Shown here piece by piece: positions 30,604-43,280 of a stretch of 64,000 nt of DNA; the stretch's first letter is position 1, and the number at the start of each line of letters is the position of its first letter. The DNA is from Sorghum bicolor (taxonomy: Eukaryota; Streptophyta; Magnoliopsida; Poales; Poaceae): contig NC_012875.2 in NCBI RefSeq assembly GCF_000003195.3, positions 14,976,387 to 15,040,386 of the forward strand. Direction: 5' to 3'. Made by a program: the position numbers and the translations under genes. Under the pieces are notes generated by a model. The model saw only the letters and a program-made list of their open reading frames with translations. It made no database searches and had not been told where the DNA came from.

Positions 30604-32383
30604 CGATAGAGCTGGAGATAAGAAAGAAGTTATGCACATCTACGACTCTCACATGACTTGTGAGGAGTGTGGAGATACTGGACACTCAGGCAATCACTGC
30701 CCTAAGATGCTTGAGGATGTGAACTACATCAACAACAACAACTACTACTACTACAACCGTCCTCAACATAATCACGGTTGGAATCAACAGAGGCCTAACT
30801 ACTCAGGTAATTATCAAGGTAACAATTCTTACAACAATAATAATAATTTTCCACCTCTAAGAGAGTTAGTGTCTAATCAAGGAAAGCTAATGGATAACCT
30901 ATCTAAGAAATTGGCATCTAATGATAAAATGCTAGAAAATATAAATAATAGAATGGATAATTTCTCTACTGTCATCAAGAATCAAATTAGCTTTAATAAA
31001 ATGATTGAATCTCAGTTAAATCAAATAGCTGTTGCTGTTCCTGCTACTAACCCCGGTATACCATCACAACCGGAAGGATTAGAATCTGCAAATCTTGTAG
31101 ACATGTTTGATGCAGGTAACTACTAGAGTAACCCCATCACTGAAGTTACCACTAACCTTCTACCGGTCAAGAGAGGCGATCCAAGACGCCCCGTCATCAC
31201 GATCTCCATCGGCATGGTGGACTTACCAGAAGCACTCTGCGACTTTGGCTCTAGTGTCAACATTATGCCCAGGGTACTCTATGAAAAATTCTTTACATAT
31301 CCTTTATTAGAAACAACCATGTGTTTGCAGCTTGCAGATCAGACACTAAGTTTCCCAAAGGGAATATTGAAGAACCATTGCATCCGAGTTGGTACCTTGT
31401 ACGCCCCAGCAGACTTCGTGGTGATAGAGACCGGTAATGATGAGAGGGCACCCGTTATCTTATGGAGGCCATTCTTGAACACCTCGGGAGCTGTCATCTA
31501 CGCTAGTGCTGCCAAGATTAGTTTCTACATCAAAGGGAGAAAGGAGACGTTTTCCTTCAAGAACAAGACTACATAAATCCTAGAGCAATCCCGACATGAA
31601 CCAAGGAAGAGGACCAATAGGAGGAACAGGAACAAGCAAGTGTGGACCGAGTCAGCTAAGATGGTCACTGCAGTTCAACGAGGTCAAGATCATCGAGTTA
31701 AGTCACCGTTTCTGACCAAGAAGGACGACCTAGGAATGCCAAGCATTCATTGCTCCATTAATGGGTACAACTTCTACAAGACACTTTGCGACACCGGATC
31801 GGGCGTCAACATAATGGCCGCAGTCACCTATCGGCTCTTGTTTAGAACCATTCCCTTAAAACCAACATATATTCAGCTCCAGATGGCAGATTAAACATTC
31901 CGAAAGGCTGAAGGTATAGTAACTGATGTCCCTATCAAAATAGACGATCATTTTGTCCTTACAGACTTTCAGGTTATTGACATGGGAGAAGACGAGTACG
32001 ATCCACGCATCATCCTTGGGAGACCATTCCTCAGCACCGTTAAAGCAATTATCTACATTGGAACTGGAGAAGGCCATATTCACTTCCCCTCAGAGAATGT
32101 ACGCTGCTATTTTACTGACCCTAACTATATAGTTGAAGACTCTAAGCAGGTCAGGACAAGAAGAAGACAACGCAACCGCAACAAGAGGAGGCAAATCATC
32201 AGGGATGGATGGGCAGACTACGAAGGAGAAGTTGTAAGGTCTCAAGACATACAACTTGAACAGAATTATCTTGAGGAGACTATAGCACCGAGTCAGGTGT
32301 GGAAAGAGAAGATAACTATATACGAAGATGAGGAGCCGTCGGAAGCACCGACTACGCCACCCAACGAATCCCAGGACAACTAA
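30604..32383 (+). pseudogene. C-terminal Gag and tandem protease-like domains of B2
   Basis: It enters gag in mid-frame (RAGDKKEVMHIYDSH), with the zinc knuckle CEECGDTGHSGNHC, an Asn/Tyr-rich tract and a heptad-like region (NQGKLMDNLSKKLASNDKML). A TAG at 31124 (from TGG, compare NNWSNP in B) ends that frame. The first retropepsin-like domain spans about 31214-31576 (LCDFGSSVNIMPRVLYEKFF; LWRPFLNTSG). The second spans about 31676-32383 with LCDTGSGVNIMAAVTYRLLF, a TAA after QLQMAD (31892), ILGRPFLST and an acidic end PPNESQDN. No reverse transcriptase follows. Some stops look like transitions. It is not functional as it stands. Confidence 0.88.
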
Positions 32384-34546
32384 GAAAACAGAGAGTCCCA
32401 TTCGGAGGACTTAAAGACACCAAACGCCTTGCCAAGAGGTAAACTTGGTAGTTATCTTTTTTCCTTTCAATTATTTCAAATAGTTTACTTAGTTAATTAT
32501 GTTTGTACTATCCTAAAAAGAAAATAAAAATGTTAAAAACAGTAAGCCCCATGTTAGTATACGAGTGGCATAAAACCCATAAGTACATTCACTGTGGTGG
32601 CATAAAAATAAAATAAATATTTTTCTACTCTATAAAAAATGAAAATATAAAGAGAGTAACATTTATTGAGGAGGCTCAACATGATAAAGGCTTGATATTT
32701 ATGCTAACACCTAATCAGTTCCACAAAGCTTTGTTGTCTATTTGAGCTCCACAAAATTTAAGGATCAAGAAGACTAGCAGACGGAGGACATTCTAATCGC
32801 TGTCAGGGTGTTGTCGACTTTCAAATATACCTCTGCCACTTGCTAGCTACAACAGAAGAAATTACGTCAAAATTCACCTTGGGGGAGAGCACCCCCATTT
32901 ATCCCGCTAAGTATTTCTATCTATCTACATTTATACTTATACTTATATTAAAATATAAATATACATAAACATGAAAAACCAAATAAAGATTTTGTACTTA
33001 TATATATATATCTTTTGCTTAGTGTGCTTAATAAATAAATAAATTGACTATGCTAAACTGAATCTTAATAATAAAACTCAAGCATGGATATGATGAATAG
33101 TTGCTCTACCTAATTTTCAAATTTGAAGTTCTCTCAAGTTTAGACATAACTGTTATAATTTAAAGCTTGCTCTAAACCTGAACTTGTGGGAAGAGAACTT
33201 GATCTGATGTCTAAGTTGTTAACGGATATGATATGGGAAGGTTGAGCTGCTGTTTATCTGTTCCTAGAGATGCTAGAATTCTAGAGAATTTTATCTTTGA
33301 AAATCTTTAAAATAACACATGATGAGTTCCTATATGATGAGAGTTTAAATCCCTACCACAGCCATATATATACATGCTTGCTAGACTTTGAGCCACACAT
33401 TTACTTTTTTATTGCTTATGAGCATTGAGTGTGGTCAAGCTGTGTAGACCCTTAGGAGTTTGTCATGTGGTTAAATCAAGATTCACTTGCACGTTCACTC
33501 ACATATGCTGCTTCTACTCCGGAAGTACGCATCCACATATATCCACTCATTTCCATCTCCAGAACCACCCAAAAAAATTCTACTCCTAATCCGCGAGAGA
33601 ATAGCTAAAAATATTTCTGTTTTTCCCCTGTGAAATAAATGCTCAAGTTATCTTGGTTACTACCACTTGTTATATTATTTCAAGAGATGAGTTCTTTAAA
33701 AAAAGAGAAGAAGAAAAAAAAGAGATACGAGGAAATAAAAAGGAGCAAGTGCCCGAAACCTCGAAAGAAAAGAAAAAAGTGAGACGAGAGGTAAAAATGG
33801 ACAAGTGTCCGACAGTAGAATTAGGGGTACAAGATACCCACCTGAGAGGAAAGAAAAAGAAAAAAATAAAGCATCTCATTCTTCTCAAAAAGTTTCAAAA
33901 GAGCAAGAAAGGTATGTATCCCCTCAAAAGAGCACAAGTAGAATTAGACTTTCACCATTGTTATCACCATCATCACCATACACCATTCGTTCGCCACGCA
34001 TGCACATCTTGATTTGACTTATTGACTTGTTTCTCTGGATCCATGGTTTGACTATGCAATAAATGTCTTGTAAGTATGTATACTTTATCTCCCACCTATG
34101 AGCTCTAGATATCAAAAGCCTTATTAGAGTAGGGTGAGAGAGAAGGCAATGTCACTATGCCTCATACCACAAATACCACAAATTTTGAGAGAGAAGGCAT
34201 ATACCATCACTGCCTTGGTAAGGATCCAGAAATAACCCAAAAGAGAGATCTGAGAGAGTCATACAAGGAATCTCTGAGTTTTATTTGAAAATCTTCAAAA
34301 ACTCCAGAGCATAGCTGATCAAGAATAAGAGACATGGCACTTGATTAGACCGTTCTATCTTTTAACTGCTCAAGACAAAAGTGACGGTTACAAGTCCCAT
34401 GGTGAAAGGTAAAATGAGTAAGTTTTAAGTCTTGACAGTTTACTCTAACTCAGAGATGAGACCTCATTTAAAAGCATGTGTACCGTCAATTTTTGAAAAG
34501 GCATTACAGCAACTTCTGATCTATTACTGAGTTTATCCTTCCTCAG
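32384..34546 (+). other. Non-coding 3' region of B2
   Basis: No gene is supported. It is collinear, on the opposite strand, with 43281-45420 and 11655-13860. Landmarks are an internal polypurine-like CCTTGGGGGAGAGCACCCC (about 32877), a short TA run near 33001, a 240-base A- and G-rich tract (33690-33930) and the final CCTTCCTCAG where D inserted. The frame at 33653-34012 within the purine-rich tract is a composition artefact. Confidence 0.75.
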
Positions 34547-37274
34547 TGTAATACTCGATTTTAAGGACAAAATCAGATACGCACCATATGTGAGTTTTAG
34601 AAGTCAAATCCCACATATAGCTACAAATAAAGGGTAATATCAAAAGACAATGCATAAAATATATAACGTACGTAGAATAAAAGAGATAACCTTTAATAGC
34701 AAACAGCGGATAGACAACTCCAACTTCGGGTATTAACTTCTCTCTACAGGATCCAACTGACTGGTTGATCACAAGCCTAAACTTCTCCTGAGGGTTGGGG
34801 AAAATAGCAAGAGTGAGTCCATGTCGAACTCCACAAGTATAGCAACTAGATTGTATAGCTCTCACAATCTCATGATCAATGTGACCTAAATAATGTAGAG
34901 TATTAAACAATAAACAATGAGCATATTTAACACATAAGATTCATCACCCTTAATTTAGATGTCCCCAAGGCCACTCCTGACCGTGAGCTCGGCTAGTATA
35001 CCAGTTTTACACTCTACAGAGGTCGTACATCTTTACCCATGAGTCATGATTTACCCTTTCGCCCGAGGTGATCAGCCTCTTAACCCACTTCCAAGGAAGG
35101 TCGACAGGGATCACTATGAAGCCTTTCAAAGGTTTCGTCTAACAAGTTAGGGCCATTAGATTCACCCGGCAGGCAGATATAGAGCCCCCCTTCCATGGCA
35201 CATAACCCGTAGCCTATACACACGGACAGAGGCCACGCTATACCCAACGTGTCTAGCCATTCTTACACCATTTAAGGTAACCGGTAACAAGCTAGAAAAA
35301 TGTCCTCATACTGAGCTAAAGCTAGAGCCATTATAGCCCTCATGGTTGCACTGTCATCCTGGGTGATCACGTACAGATAAATCATCAAGTTGTTAAAAAG
35401 TTATTTTTATTATTTATTACTTAACACTAATCTAGTCACAGGATCATGGTCACAGAAATAAAATCCAAATGCTATACTTGCCTTGATCCAATTGCTTTTG
35501 CTGATCTTGCTGATCTTACTAGTTGTCCAAGGCTCTGATCTTGATCACTGAAGCACTATGATTCACCAAGGATTGCTCATCGTCTATACTCGATCATCGA
35601 TCACATAAACAAATGGAGACAAACATACACGAAACAAACAAGGCTACCATTAGAATAGTACACCGCATATGAAAACAGTATGAAAAGTTTATAAAATGAT
35701 TCTATGCATCGCTACGATCTCACAGACGTAGAGATCACGATAATCGCAGCTAAAACGTAGAAGTTATGAATTTTCTAAGATTTTATATAGAAAAATAATA
35801 AATTAAATAGTGTCACAAAATTAAAAAGTTTCAAACTGAGTAAATAATTTTACTAACATGTAGAGCTCATGATTATGAACCTAACGCAATTTGAATGGAT
35901 CAAAACGGAATTAAAATGAACATTTTATGGCTAAAACCGTCCTAGTGGCAAAACTATAAATTCACAAAACGTATTTTGAACCTAAACCGAACAGTTTACA
36001 CTTTCAAAATGACAAAGCGTACTTCCGGAAACACGTCATGGACCGCGGGCTCTAATCTCAGAAAACTGAAGGGCTCTTTAGAAAGATTGACCCCGAAGGG
36101 GTATCTTTCTTTCCTATCCCTTGATCTCGGATCTGACGGCTGAGAAACGTTGCACGGAGAGGGAGAGAGAGTGCCGGCCGGCCGCAGTAGCTCCGGCCAG
36201 TGGCGCCATGGCCGGAAAGCTCGGAGCCTCGCCGGAGTTCGTCGGGACGGCGTTCTAGAGCACCAATCTCAAATCTGAGAGCATGGGGAGCAAGAGAGGG
36301 ACGTTTCGAACTCACCAAGACCAAGATAAAGGACAGGGACAGCTCAGAGAGATGAGACCACGTGGGGTGGCGGCTCAGTGCGCCTGCAGAGGGTTCGGCG
36401 CTCAAATTAGATCAAACCAAAGCAAAGAATGAGGGGGAAAGGGGTCCCGGGGCTTCGCAAAGTCGATGTGAAGCTCGACCGAGGACTCGCGGGTTCAAAG
36501 AAGCGACGAGATGACCTAGCGGTGTTGTACTCCTCGGCGTGATCCAAAAGACGATGTCGGCGCCCTATAAGCAAGGTGGTGGCACACTAGGGTTTCATAG
36601 GGCAGCAGTCGACGTGTGCGGAAAGCTCATAAAGGGCTCAGCGCAAGGCACAAACCCAAAACGCAAGGAATCGAGACCGAAATACTCTCCCCAGAGTCCG
36701 GCTCGTATGCGAGTTAGGGAGGAAAAAGGAAAGAAGGGAGATGACACTAACGGGTGGGGCCAACCTGTCGGTGACTGGTGGCGTTGACCCGCTCGTCAGC
36801 CAGGGGAGAGAGGGATGTGCGCTCTGGGCTGGGGAAAAGTGGGCCGTGCCGCGCTGGGTTGGGAGGTGGGCCATCCAGGGAGAAAGATAAGGCCGGGTGG
36901 AGAAAGAAAAAAGGGCTTGGCCTAGAAGAAATAGGAGAGAGCTGGGCCTGCGGATGGAGAGAATGGGGAGCCGGTTCGGCCAGAATTAGAGAGAGGGGAA
37001 AGTTGTTTTCCTTTTTCTTTTGTTTGTTTTTTTATTTCCAAACCTTTTTCAAATCCATTTTAAAATTTGTTTGAAATATTTTCAAACTTTGGTCAAAATC
37101 ATTCATCTCAAAATAAAATGCACCAGCATGATTTACACACAATTGTTGCTAAGCCTTATGATAAATTTTATTTTAAAGCAAAATATTATTCTTCCTATAT
37201 TCTCATGAGCACAAAAATTCAAAATTAAACCATTTTTCACCTATTTTAAAATGAGCAAATTTTTGGGTGTTACA
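34547..37274 (-). repeat. 3' LTR of element D (2728 bp)
   Basis: It aligns with 39318-41645 plus 49969-50367, with scattered substitutions and short indels. The first 1.5 kb is ordinary AT-rich sequence; 36050-37000 is GC-rich and may hold the promoter; 37000-37274 is T- and A-rich and ends GGGTGTTACA. Frames here (34533-34910, 36058-36405, 36539-37074) recur in both LTRs only because the sequence does, and show no family motif. Confidence 0.93.
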
Positions 37275-39317
37275 AATCTACCTCCCTTAAAATGAATCTC
37301 GTCCTCGAGATTCGGAAGAGGCACGGATTCCAAAAGAGAAACAAGAAAAGATCTTGACAACTCTTTCAACTTGCATACCCAATATAAACACTTATGTCTG
37401 AAGATCACTACTTGCGAACAAAACATCCATAAAATGTCTTTTATTCATTACTGATCAAGGTCCATTTTGACTACCAACTTTTTGGCTTATACAACTCAAA
37501 GACATGATAACCTAGCATGGATATGCCTCCTCACGTAGGAGTGGACCACCTTGATACTCAATTCTTTTCCCTGATGGTGCGGTTACGAAAATTTTCCATT
37601 GGGTAGCATAGATCACTCCTTTGGGTGCACATAACCATAAGATATCTCAGACGACAGTTATCACTTCATGATAGTTCAAAATGTATCTTCCAGTGATATT
37701 AAGATACTACCCCCCTTAAGACGAGGTTCGTTGGGGGACATTAGGGATTAATTCTCCTATCCTTTTTAGATGCTACACATCATAGTCTTTTAAATTCCTT
37801 GTACCAAGTATCTTAATCCATGAGTATCAGTAATAACATAAACCTCCATTGGTATTAGCACACTCCAAATGGAATGATATCTTGAAACAAACCAACATAC
37901 CAAGCACTTGATGTCCTTGTAGATGTTCCAGTCATTAACCACTTCTTCTCTTGTAACTTCTTTATTTAAGCTACCCCCCTTAAAAGGGTCAACTAGGAGA
38001 CACAAGAAAGGTAGCTCGCATGTTTCCCAGCCAATTTAACTAACATTGAGAACTTCTGACATCCCGAGGCACTTATGTGTAAGAGAAGAACAAATATCCT
38101 GAAACTTTCTCATGATATGAAAAACACCAGTGTAGTAAAATAGACATAACTCTTATTCTGTGAATCCAATAGAGTTGTAGCTTATACTGTTAGAAAACTT
38201 ATGAAGTTCCCTACAACTTTCATGTAGAAGACATCCTTAGGTTCTGTCTTTAAGCTTAGGTAAAACAACCAAACTTAATATCCATCCTGGCAATGTCTCA
38301 GCAAAGGTGCAGTAACTTTCAGAAGTTATATCTCGAGCTACTTTACTCGTCTGGAGCTGATCCTTACATTTTTACAAAGCTTAGGAAATCCTCTGCAACT
38401 TTCGTATACAACATTTTCCCAGATTCTAAAGTTAATTTGACTGAAGATAGGAAATATAAAAACTGTCCAGACTTTGAAACAGAACAGAAACATCCAATTT
38501 TAAATGTCATATCTCAGGTTCTACTTATCCAAATAAGTTCCAGCTTATACTGTTGGAAAGCATAGAAGTCTACAACATTTCTATAGATCACGGTTCCAAA
38601 TTCTATAGTTTCATTTGCCTAAAACAGTAGGCAACCAAAACTGGTCCAGATTCTTGACAGCACATCTGTATCGTCTTGTGATTTTTGTAACTTCCAAACC
38701 ATAATAGCTATAAGGGTGCTTCTTGCGGTCAGAGAAAGATCATGAAGTCTAGTTGTTCCCAGCAAAAGTTGATAAATTTTGCATGATCAGAACCTGAGAT
38801 ATACCAATATTATTTCTAACTGCTCCAGAAGTCAGCAAGGGACAGAAACAGGATATCACCAAACCCAACTACTTATGTCATTACTCCTTATGCCTTTGTT
38901 CTATAAACTAAATGAAATTGCGAAGAACTCACAAAATCATTACACTCATTACAAAGATCCAAATCAAACATAAACATAATAACAAGCAATTAAGCATTAA
39001 AGGTTCACACTTTACTCAACTTGCGATACTATCGTTCTCTTCATAGTAAGGGTAAAGATCTTAAAACTTATATTTCAAAGACGCAAGAAGGTGGTAAGAA
39101 AAGGTTCTAATAGCATACCAAATCAAGGAGTGAAGATGAGAACAAGTACTTTTAAAATAAGCAACAAGGTAGAGACAAATAGCAAGGATAGGGATATAGT
39201 ATGGATGAAAATACCAAGGTTTATAGAGCAAGGATTTTATGACAATTCCAAAACCTTAAGACGACCAATTTCTAACTAGGCTTGCGTCCTACAGCCAGCA
39301 TTGCTTTGATACCGCTT
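37275..39317 (-). other. Interior of element D, non-coding, with degenerate repeats
   Basis: No gag or pol motif is visible. Polypurine tract lies at 37275-37295 on the minus strand, and a primer site with two mismatches to the tRNA-iMet complement (CGGTATCAAAGC) is at 39303-39314. A loosely repeated unit around C(T)ACAAC(T)TTTC appears at 38211, 38393 and 38570, spaced 182 and 177 bases; the first and third also share AGCTTATACTGTT. CCCCCCTTAA recurs near 37710 and 37975 as polypurine-like tracts on the minus strand. Confidence 0.75.
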
Positions 39318-41645
39318 TGTAATACCCGATTTTAAGGACAAAATCATATACGCACCATATGTGAGTTTTAGAAGTCAAATCCCACATATAGCTACAAATA
39401 AGGGGTAATATCAAAAGACAATGCATAAAATATATAACGTACTTAGAATAAAAGAGATAACCTTTAATACCAAACAGCGGATAGACAACTCCAACTTCGG
39501 GTATTAACTTCTCTCTACAGGATCCAACTGACTGGTTGATAACAAGCCTAAACTTCTCCTGAGGGTTGGGGAAAATAGCAAGAGTGAGTCCATGTCGAAC
39601 TCCACAAGTATAGCAACTAGATTGTATAGCTCTCACAATCTCATGATCAATGTGACATAAATAATGTAGAGTATTAAACAATAAACAATGAGCATATTTA
39701 ACACACAAGATTCATCACCCTTAATTTAGATGTCCCCAAGGCCGCTCCTGACCGTGAGCTCGGCTAGTATACCAGTTTTACACTCTGCAGAGGTTGTACA
39801 TCTTTACCCATGAGTCATGATTTACCCTTTCACCCGAGGTGATCAGCCTCTTAACCCACTTCCAAGGAAGGTCGACAGGGATCACTATGAAGCCTTTCAA
39901 AGGTTTCGTCTAACAAGTTAGGGCCATTAGATTCACTCGGCAGGCAGATGTAGAGCCCCCCTTCCATGGCACATAACCCGTAGCCTATACACACGGACAG
40001 AGGCCACACTATACCCAACGTGTCTCGCCATTCTTACGCCATTTAAGGTAACTGCTAACAAGCTAGAAAAAGGTCCTCATACTTAGCTAAAGCCAGAGCC
40101 ATTATAGCCCTCATGGTTGCACTGTTATCCCGAGTGATCACGTACAGATAAAACATCAAATTGTTAAAAAGTCATTTTTATTATTTATTACTTAACATTG
40201 ACCTAGTCATAGGATCATGGTCACAGAAATAAAATCCAAATGCTATACTTCCTTGATCCAATTGCTCTTGCTGATCTTGCTGATCTTACTAGTTGTCCAA
40301 GGCTCTGATCTAGATCACTGAAGCACTCTGATTCACCATGGATTGCTCATCGTCTATACTCGATCATCGATCACACAAACAAACGAAGACAAACATACAC
40401 GAAACAAACAAGGCTACAATTAGAACTGTACACTAATCATATGAAAACAGTATGAAAAGTTGATAAAATGATTCTATGCATCGCTACGATCTCACAGACG
40501 TAAAGATCATGAAAATCGGAGCTAAAACGTAGAAGTTATGAATTTTCTAAGATTTTACATAGAAAAATAATAAATTAAATAGGGTCACGAAATTAAAAAG
40601 TTTCAAACTGAGTAAATAATTTTACTAACATGTAGAGCTCATGATTATGAACCTAACGCAATTTGAATGGATCAAAACCGAATTAAAATGAACATTTTAT
40701 GGCTAAAATAGTCCTAGTGGCAAAACTGTAAATTTAGAAAACATATTTTGAACCTAAACTGAACGGTTTACGCTTTCAAAAGGACAAAGCGTACTTCCGG
40801 AAACGCGTCATGGACCGCGGGCTCTAATCTCAGAAAACTGAGGGGCTCTTTAGAAAGATTTACCCCAAAGGGGTATCTTTCTTTCCTATCCCTTGATCTC
40901 GGATCCGACGGCTGAGAAACGTTGCACGGAGAGGGAGAGAGAGTGCCGGCCGGCCGCAGTAGCTCCGGCCGGTGGCGCCATGGCCAGAAAGCTCGGAGCC
41001 TCACCGGAGTTCGTCGGGACGGCATTCTAGAGCGCCAATCTCAAATCTGAGAGCATGGGGAGCAAGAGAGGGACGTTTCGAACTCACCAGGACCAAGATA
41101 AAGGACGGGGACAGCTCGTAGAGATGAGACCACGCGGGGTGGCGGCTCAGTGCGCCTGCAGAGGGTTCGGTGCTCAAATTAGATTAAACCAAAGCAAAGA
41201 ATGAGGGAAAAGGGGTCCGGGGGCTTTGCAAAGTCGATGTGAAGCTCGACCGAGGACTCATGGGTTCAAAGAAGCAACGAGATGACCTAGCGGCGTTGTA
41301 CTCCTCGGCGTGATCCAAAAGACGATGTCGGCGCCCTATAAGCAAGGTGGTGGCACACTAGGGTTTCATAGGGTAGCAGTGGACGTGTGCGGAAAGCTCA
41401 TAAAGGGCTCAGCGCAAGGCACAAACCCAAAACGCAAGGAATCAAGACCGAGATACTCTCCCCAGAGTCCGGCTCGTATGCGAGTTAGGGAGGAAGAAGG
41501 AAAGAAGGGAGATGACACTGACGGGTGGGGCCAACCTGTCGGTGACTGGTGGCGTGGACCCGCTCGTCAGCCAGGGGAGAGAGGGATGTGCGCTCTGGGC
41601 TGGGGAAAAGTGGGCCGTGCTGCACTGGGTTGGGAGGTGGGCCTT
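39318..41645 (-). repeat. 5' LTR of element D, left part
   Basis: First 2328 bases of the LTR, interrupted after GGTGGGCCTT by element B. GCCTT at 41641-41645 is the left target duplication of B. The LTR resumes at 49969. Confidence 0.93.
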
Positions 41646-43280
41646 TGTTGGGTATTCTTAACATCATTACCAAAAGTAGACTAAGTTTTCTAAATCTAGT
41701 AACGGTGCCAAAAATGCCAAACCTATCCCTCACACCACTTAAGACAAGTTGTCATCCCCAGCATGACATAAGAGACGCTGTATTGAAATCTGCAATTGCT
41801 CTTCTAAATAAATAATGAATGGGATCTGCAAGCGCACAGATTAATACCGATGTAGCATTTTAACCGGGAAGTATTCCAGGTATCGTTATTTATATTTTTA
41901 CCACTGGGAAGGGATTAGCAATCATCAATATTCATTACAGAATAGAATATGAGATTGAGCATCTATCATTGCATGTATAATTGAGAACATTATATCTAAC
42001 TCTTCCATACAGGGATAAGTGTCACATAGAAGATATATGAAATAATGAATAGTGACAAGGATAACTAATCTGATCTAGCCACATAATAAATATGATAAGC
42101 ACCTCAATTAGATACTCTAGAAAGTCATTAGCATGGTATTAGAACGAACTACAAGAATATTCCCTAAGTTATTCTCAACTATATAGTCTAGCATTATCAT
42201 AATTAGTGCAAGCATACTTAGCAATCATTGCGAGACAAGACTACGCCCATGCATAGTGATATTAGCAAGGTAAATGAGAAACATAGCAATCCCTCCCCTG
42301 TAATAATATTGCTCTGCCAGCCCAATACACGAGAGGGGGACTATATAAGAATCAATGAAGCTGTCACTATCACGAACCACCCCATGATCTGGCATATTGG
42401 GTACAATCGCAGATAAATACGGTATAAGCACCACGCCTACACAATATCTATCATTTACCCATGGATCCGATGGATAAACGCTATACGATACTAAGCATGT
42501 ATATAGATCCAATCTAACTAAGCCAAGTACATAACTATGATAAACTAAGAACAATATAATCTTGAATATAAGCAAGTAGAGCAAAGTCATTAGCAATATA
42601 TTGAAGTAGAACAAAGTCATATTCATAATATTGAAGAACAAAGATAATTAGAAAGCAATTAGAAGCATAATTAGAGAATTACCAAGAATCCTCGTGACAG
42701 ATCCGGAAACCAATCGAAGATTGACTCCTTCTAGTTCTAATCCTATGTAGCTATGCTAATTTAGATATCTAATTGATGTGGTGGCTCTAATCTTGATCAG
42801 AGGCTTCTTCACCCTTGAAGAACAATGAATTAGGGTTGAGAGGCTCCCTCCTCCAGGGGCTAGGGGGTCTGGTTTTATAGTCCCTTCAAGTGAATATGGG
42901 CTGTTGGATCAAACCGACATAGATTGTATGGTTTAGATTCATCCTTTACGTCGGTGGAGATCTCCCACGAAGCAGAGTCCTGATTGGACTTAGGGAGGGG
43001 GCGGGCGCCCTGCCTCTGGCCCCATTTCGCCTCCGCTTCGGTCTCGTGGCTTCTGGAGTCTTCTAGATGTAAGATAATTGTGCGGCACGTTAATATCTCT
43101 ATGTAATCCCAACGTGTGGGCCTTTCTTCCGTATTTCCTGATAACCCCCTGCAGAAATAGACAAACACCAAAACTCATGGAATTCTGTCAGATAAAACCC
43201 TAAGTCTAGATGTTGATTTCATTTGGATCCTTTTCTTTATTTATTTGATAATTAAATTTGATACTTAAGGACCGTCAACA
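41646..43280 (-). repeat. 3' LTR of element B (1635 bp)
   Basis: TGTTGGGTATTC to CCGTCAACA, followed by AACTCCCCCAAGCTT (polypurine tract on the minus strand). It has a single GGGCGGGCGCCC near 42999 where the 5' LTR has two, a 21-base loss between direct repeats. It lacks the 86-bp foreign insert of the 5' LTR. Confidence 0.95.

Noticed and set aside
33653..34012. Lysine-rich 119-codon frame
   Set aside because: Lies in a purine-rich tract where AAA and GAA codons dominate; no preserved frame in the other two copies.
37790..38005. Fragment of a pol-like protein in D
   Set aside because: The translated text has no reverse transcriptase, RNase H or integrase motif.
38293..38565. A possible gene in the interior of D
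   Set aside because: No family motif, and it spans the degenerate repeat units.
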